64,000 nt of DNA. It comes from Vermamoeba vermiformis (taxonomy: Eukaryota; Tubulinea; Echinamoebida). The stretch covers positions 310,001 to 374,000 of the forward strand of contig JBEWZL010000209.1 in assembly GCA_045837725.1 (NCBI GenBank), given 5' to 3'. This document shows, piece after piece, positions 59,001-64,000 of this stretch; positions within the stretch are counted from its first letter, which is position 1, and every line of letters starts with the position of its first letter. The notes beneath the pieces are model-generated. The model was given only the letters and a program-made list of their open reading frames with translations, did not search any database and was not told the DNA's origin. The position numbers were made by a program, and so were the translations under genes.

Positions 59001-59248
59001 TTAATCCTCGGAAGCCCATTATTAATAAAATCCGTCTCCTTATTAATTGGCTTTCTTCCGCGTCGCTTGGGTATGGAATAGAGGCAATTTGTTTTTCTCT
59101 TCCTGCACTGTTGGCAGGGATGAGCGCCGTCGCATTTGAGATGCGAAGACCGACAATTCTCGCAGGCTAGCGAGATCATGGATCTTTTGCGCTTATCTGC
59201 CAAATTTTTGACATCTTCTATTGAGGGTTCTTGGCTGGCCATAAACAA
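56043..59248 (-). CDS. Zn2Cys6 (GAL4-type) transcription factor
   Basis: About seven exons from ATG 59248 (or MASQEPS at 59242). The zinc cluster is ACENCRSSHLKCDGAHPCQQ and then CRKRKTNC, with the six Cys in GAL4 spacing, followed by a basic linker (KRRGRKPINK). A Ser/Pro/Asn-rich stretch comes next, then a helical middle region that may be the ligand or regulatory domain (YLHFIHPFF, QIASGYSLLSYYFHLQMEK, VYRVLLWSTRSAVFWRAKM). The C-terminus is low-complexity, rich in Pro, Thr, Asn and Ser (NTPTTPTTPMMVPTG), and suits an activation domain. It should bind CGG-type half-sites in the nucleus. This class is best known in fungi but also occurs in amoebozoans. Confidence 0.85.
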
Positions 59249-59771
59249 TTGTAAGATTATTCAAGATGAGCCTTGAGCCAATCCGTTATTTTTTTTTGTT
59301 TACAAATGGTGTTCGTTTTGATTGCTCCAAGTTAAATATGTACAATAATAACGAAGTTGAGGTATAAGGCAACTTCCTCTTGCGTTTCTCGTCGGAACAA
59401 AAATAATAAATAAAATTCATTGGGCAATCTTTTTTGAGCTATTTTTCGGCGGACAAAACCAACCCCTTAGATTTAGCACCACAAGGGTCTAGTGACCTCG
59501 ATCATAAGATCGGAATGCTCCCTACATCTCTACGGAGGGCCTTCCAGCAACACAAAAGATCGGATTTAACTCACGTAGTTTCTGTGTTTATTCACTTTAC
59601 AGCAAGGCCTATTCTAGGTTGGGAAAGGTAGGCATTTTATTTGACCCACATTATCTTGAACTCTGCACAGTTTTGATACGTCGATTGATGCGCATCTGTA
59701 ATTAAATCCTCCAAAAGAGATTTCCCTCAAAAAGACGAATTAAATCTTTTAATAATTATTAGTCATATTCA
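59249..59771. other. Intergenic region with an unassigned open stretch
   Basis: This region is upstream of the Zn2Cys6 gene. On the plus strand an open stretch from about 59410 reads LDLAPQGSSDLDHKIGMLP and then RPILGWE. A donor-like GTAGGC near 59629 joins in phase to SFDTSIDAHL and a stop near 59702. No ATG begins it, so a start exon is missing or the stretch is spurious. Confidence 0.3.
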
Positions 59772-60000
59772 ATGCCTGCAACGAGCGGAGCAACTAGACT
59801 AAAAATTGCCGCGTGCACGCTGATGCGTAGATTTGGATTACTAAATTTGAACACGTTGAACTTGGCGTGGCGTATAATTTATGATGTTATCGATATCGGT
59901 ATGTTTATTTTACGCGTATCAATGTTCCATTACTGCAGTACTTGCTTACTATTGCACAATCTTGAAAAATCGAAACGACCGACGTTCGCTAGTGGCATGA
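59772..60000 (+). CDS. Possible 60-residue protein, two exons
   Basis: ATG 59772 begins MPATSGATRLKIAACTLMRR. A GTATGT donor near 59900 and a CTGCAG acceptor near 59937 join in phase to give WRIIYDVIDIVLAYCTILKN and an ending in RRSLVA. The C-terminal part is a hydrophobic helix that could be a single membrane segment. It lies 150 bp before the topoisomerase start. No family was recognised. Confidence 0.4.
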
Positions 60001-60150
60001 TCCAGGATGGATGACGGGACCATCTGTGTAAAACGTGGTAAAACACATATCTGATATTAAAAAGAGATTGCTTTGGTGTTGTTTACGAGCATTGTTTGAA
60101 CTGGCTCGTGCCCACATAAATTAATTTTATCGTGTTGGTCCTCGCACACG

Positions 60151-63100
60151 ATGGTCTCTCGATTATTATTTGACCGCGGGTATCGGCTATTTAAGGCGAC
60201 TAGGACTGGATTTTTGGGGAATACTGGGGCAGGATCAAGTGTAAGTTAGGCTCGATCTAGAATGGCTTGCATTTTAATAATATTTATTTTAATATATTAG
60301 ATTATTTCTCGTTCTTTTGCCAAGCAAGTAGCTCAAAAAACACCCCAATCTGAACCAGATGCAAAAGAAAAATTACAAAAAAATGCCAAAAAACCCGCAG
60401 CACGCCATACTACCACTAAAAATACCGCCGAAAATATAGGCAATAATGTAGATAATGTAAAAAATACAGCAACCCCCAGACGAAAAACTAAAATCACTGA
60501 ACCCATTACTGCATCTGGCGAAAACACGACAGCACCATCAACAAAGCCAGCTAAACGCGCACCACGTGCCGCAAAAAAATCAGACAATTCAAGCACAAGT
60601 GCAGCGGATCCGAGCAGCGAGCCCAATGCAGAAAAGCCAAAGCGATCCAGATCAAAGGCACAAGCGACCGCTAGTGATGCAATAACAGCCTCTAGCGACA
60701 TAAAAAAGCCTGTTAAGAAATCAACTGCAAATAAAAAGGCTGCAGAAGTAGCTGCACCAACTGAAGAGGCGAAAGAAGCTGTCAAAACTGCACCCGTCAA
60801 AAAAACCAAGGCAGATCTCGCCAAGTTTGAAGCAGGTAAGAAATATTGACGTTGATACTGCAATATATACATATCTTGTTAACATTATATTTGCTTAGAA
60901 TTTCAGAAGGGCTTGCCAGCGATCCAGAGGCTCGAGGAAAAAGTCAAAGAGTTCAAAAAGAACGCAGGAGCAAAATTGACCGTGATTTTAGCTGAAAAAC
61001 CTTGTAAGATATCATTATTTTATGAATGGTAGGCAATAGGACTAATTTATGTTCGTACGTAGCTGTTGGTATCGATATTGGACGAGCGCTGAAGATCCAA
61101 AACGAAGGACAATTGACTAAAGGTTATTTTGGCAATATTAAATACGATCCAAAGGCACCTGTAAGTAACAAGAAAAAATACTGCTTTTTGGCTGAATTGA
61201 ACGTGTGCTTGTAATTACGATCCACTCTTTGATCCGTGACGCGATTGAGTTCTTAGTCTTACAATGTTGTTATTTAGAACATCACTATTGTCACGTGGTG
61301 TTTTGGTCACATGCTCGATGTCACGGACAAAGAAGGTGCTTCAAAGATTTGGCGAGTGGATGTGCTACCCATCGTTCCTGATGCATTAGTTACTGTGCCA
61401 CCAGCCGAAGTAAACACTTAGCTTTTTTTTTTTATAATCAGTCCCTTGCATAACTAAACTCTTCGTAGGAGATAAAGAAGAGACTAGCACTCGAACAAAT
61501 ATGCATGTTCTTCCGTCACGCTGATGGTACGAAAATATGAATATGCTGCTCTTTGCTTTATTAATCCTTTGTGCCTTCCATTGCAGAAATTGTTGCGGCC
61601 ACTGATGCGGGAAGAGAAGGAGAGTTAATCTTCCGAGAAATCTACGCGTTCAGCGGATCCAAAGCCCCAGTCAAACGCTTGTGGATCTCATCCCAAACTG
61701 ATCGAGCAATCATTCAAGGGTACTGAGAGCACGATACTATAGTGTGGTAAATATAAGCACTAATCGCAGTATGCAGGTTCAAGTCTCTGAAAGACATCAA
61801 GGAGTTCGATCCATTGTACGACGCAGCTGAATCTCGGAGATATGCGGACTGGTACGTATGAAAGTTTTGATTTGTATTTGTGCTTTGAAATCATTATTGA
61901 ATTCTTTCGTGGAGAGATTGGGAAATCAGTTCATGAAGCAGTGTCGGATCTTGATTCCAAAACACAAACTGACATTTTATGGTATCATAGGTTGGTTGGC
62001 ATTAATTTGACGAAGCTGTATACTCTACTTTATCGCGAAAAGTTCTTTGGCAATGTCGTTAGTGTCGGTCGTGTTCAGACTCCAGTTTTACGAATGATAA
62101 CGGATCGTGCCTTGCAACATAATTCCTTCATTCCTGTACGTATATTTATATAATGAGTATTAGCAATGTCTAATTGAAACGTTTAGCAACCGTATTACGA
62201 AATGTTCATCACGTGCCAGCACGGTAATTCTACGTTCAAAATGCAGTGGGCGAGCAAAACGACAGATCCCGCGCAAAGAAAGAAATTTTTGGATAAGAAG
62301 GAGGCTGTCGCTGCCAGAGACAGTTGTCAGCCTACGATGAAAGTCGTTGATGTTAAACAAGAAAAAATAGTAAGTCGGGCTGCATCATTGCCTTTTTAGG
62401 AAATTTGTAACAGGTTTTAATTCGTTCTTTTTTCTAGGAAGAAAAAGGTCCTTTACTGTTTGATTTAACTTCATTACAAAAAGAAATGAACACGAAGCAC
62501 GCACTGAGTGCCAGCAAGACATTACAAATTGCTCAAAGTCTTTATGAGCGACACAAGTTGATCACTTATCCGAGAACCTCTTCAAGATTCTTGCCGAACA
62601 GTTCCAGGCCTATGGTTGCCGCATTAATTAAGTACGTTATTATTCTCCTCACCCCATTGGACCAGATCCATCGTACGGACGAGATCCAATTTTTATGATT
62701 TAATTGGATCCGTTTGAGGCTAACAATTCTTTCTTAGACAATTTACTCAAGACCCAAAGAACAAACATTTCGACGTTTCACCAATTTTAGCGGTAAACAA
62801 GGCGCTCGTTATTCGCAAATCAGCCGTTGTTTTCAACGAGACGAAAGTGACCGATCACCACGCTTTATTGCCGACTTTGAATTCTGATTGGCAGAATTTA
62901 GCGTCAAAATTGGATGAGAAGGAGATAGTAGTGTTTCAAGCTATTACCAAGCGATTTTTAAGTAAGATCTGTTTCGGATGTGGATCTTTCTCTCGGTATG
63001 TTTTTATTAATCATTGCTATTATTAATAGGTTTGTTCTTGCCTGATTTGGAAAAGACGCGGTACGAGTTAAAAGCGGAAAATAACGGCAATGTTTTCGTT

Positions 63101-64000
63101 GCCAGTTACAATATAATTAACAATCTTGGTTGGAAGGCGGTACGTATTATTTATCAATTTATATATTAAATACTATTACTTATAATTATAATAGATGTAC
63201 CGCGGTGAGTTGACTAAAGAAGAATTGGAAGAAGACAAAAAATTCCCGGCACTGAAAGTTGGCCAAGAAATTACGTGCACTGTTCCTCCTTTAGTAGAGG
63301 TACATAATTATAAGGATATATATGAAATTATTCAGTTTTCATATTTTCTAAAAGAAACTGGGATCGAGATCTGATCTAACGTCTCTTTGATTTTAGGAAA
63401 AAAATACAAAGCCACCAGCGTTTTTCACTGAAGCATCGCTATTGACTGCAATGCAAAACCCGACAAAATATATTGAAACAAATAGCGTAACTGAAAATGA
63501 AGAAATTGCCGAGGAGTGGGGTCTAGGCACTGCTTCGACACGCGCTGGCATTATCGAACGGTTGACTAGCGTGGGATATATTAAGAAAAATAATAGAGCC
63601 CTCTTCCCTACGCGCAAGGGCATTCGATTTATCAAGTTAATTCAAGACGTAAGTTGTGAAATTTCGCTCAAAAGTGATGTGCGACCCGACTTTTGACACG
63701 ATATTTTTCATATAGGAACCGATTGCTAATGTTGCAACTACCGGCAAATGGGAGCACGCATTGGCTAAGATTAAGGACGGAAAGTTGGTACGTATCGATG
63801 GCCACTCAACCGAGTTACCATATTTGGAAGTCATCGCCTCGCTCGAGAACCCGAAATTACTCTATTTTTTTTCTGATGTTTTGCTGATAGGCTGCCAATG
63901 AGTTTACATCTGGCATTAAGACAATGGTTAGCGAGCATTGTACGAGATACAAAGAGTAAGTCAGATCTAGATCCGCTTAACGACCACTGGGTAATTTTTT
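60151..64000 (+). CDS. Bacterial-type DNA topoisomerase III (TopB-like), 3' end outside window
   Basis: A multi-exon gene starting [18 protein letters not shown], an Arg-rich amphipathic presequence suggesting mitochondrial import. A long Lys/Ala/Pro-rich linker of about 190 residues resembles histone H1 tails ([25 protein letters not shown]). The type IA core follows: the Toprim start [43 protein letters not shown], then [14 protein letters not shown]. The active-site Tyr is in [10 protein letters not shown], and later motifs include TDHHALLPT and [15 protein letters not shown]. The YPRTSS and FGHMLD motifs are TopB-like rather than Top3-alpha-like. It would pass single DNA strands to decatenate, perhaps mitochondrial DNA. 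The coding region runs off the window; all motifs present look intact. Confidence 0.88.
62392..62401. promoter_or_regulatory. CArG-like box (intron)
   Basis: CCTTTTTAGG, the reverse complement of CCTAAAAAGG, followed by AAA. It sits in an intron of the topoisomerase gene. It is one of five matches to CC(A/T)6GG with this core in the window. Confidence 0.3.

Noticed and set aside
60333-60872. Long minus-strand open frame, 179 codons, rich in Ala, Leu and Phe
   Set aside because: It is exactly antisense to the Lys/Ala-rich linker exon of the topoisomerase gene. Such simple-composition exons leave the opposite strand free of stops.
1-64000. Search for tRNA, rRNA, transposons, LTR or virus-like elements and CRISPR
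   Set aside because: No cloverleaf with a convincing B-box, no terminal repeats with transposase or reverse-transcriptase motifs, and no repeat-spacer array were seen by eye. A tRNAscan and RepeatMasker run would settle this.

Overview
The window is eukaryotic nuclear DNA. Nearly every gene is split by short GT-AG introns (mostly about 45-200 bp, donors usually GTAAGT, GTACGT or GTATGT), intergenic gaps are small, and both strands are used densely. The gene content points to a free-living amoebozoan: family-3 GPCRs with a periplasmic-binding-type ectodomain, F-box/ankyrin proteins, an SH2 protein, receptor-like tyrosine-type kinases with propeller ectodomains, a Zn2Cys6 transcription factor and GPI-type secreted proteins. 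A protosteloid amoeba such as Planoprotostelium is my best guess, but this is inference from gene style and not a database match. I saw no transposon, virus-like element, CRISPR array, rRNA or tRNA that I could support.

Layout. 0-3 kb: F-box/ankyrin gene (-). 3-6 kb: ABCD-type ABC half-transporter (+). 6-9 kb: secreted Cys-rich protein (-), an unresolved + strand gene, and a protein of three divergent ubiquitin-like domains (-). 8.7-10.5 kb: TatD nuclease (-). 11-15.6 kb: RasGAP protein (+). 16-19.1 kb: family-3 GPCR (+). 19.4-23 kb: small protein (+), Cut8/Sts1-like proteasome tether (-), secreted protein (-). 23.3-24.4 kb: decayed ankyrin and TKL-kinase relics. 24.5-29 kb: GPI-type beta-helix protein (+), Nudix hydrolase (+), GPI-type secreted protein (-). 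29-31 kb: cytochrome P450 (-). 31-38.2 kb: two tandem receptor-like tyrosine-type kinases (-). 38.7-41.5 kb: second family-3 GPCR (-). 41.8-43.7 kb: RTN4IP1-like reductase (+). 43.9-48.3 kb: large secreted YWTD-like propeller protein (+). 48.5-49.1 kb: very small ORFs (-). 49.3-53.5 kb: SH2-ankyrin-propeller protein (-). 53.8-55.7 kb: F-box protein (-). 56-59.2 kb: Zn2Cys6 factor (-). 60.1 kb to the end: bacterial-type topoisomerase III (+), cut off by the window edge.

How the genes may work together. The clearest theme is signalling. Two single-pass kinases carry tyrosine-kinase hallmarks, and an SH2-domain protein, two F-box proteins, a RasGAP and two GPCRs lie in the same 55 kb. A phosphotyrosine pathway with SCF-type output is an attractive inference, but neighbourhood alone does not prove it. 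Housekeeping and metabolic genes (ABC transporter, TatD, Nudix, P450, reductase, topoisomerase) are interspersed without operon-like order.

Coordinates of multi-exon genes are start codon to stop codon. Splice sites were read by eye from frame continuity. Where exon joins are stated, I checked that the phase fits.
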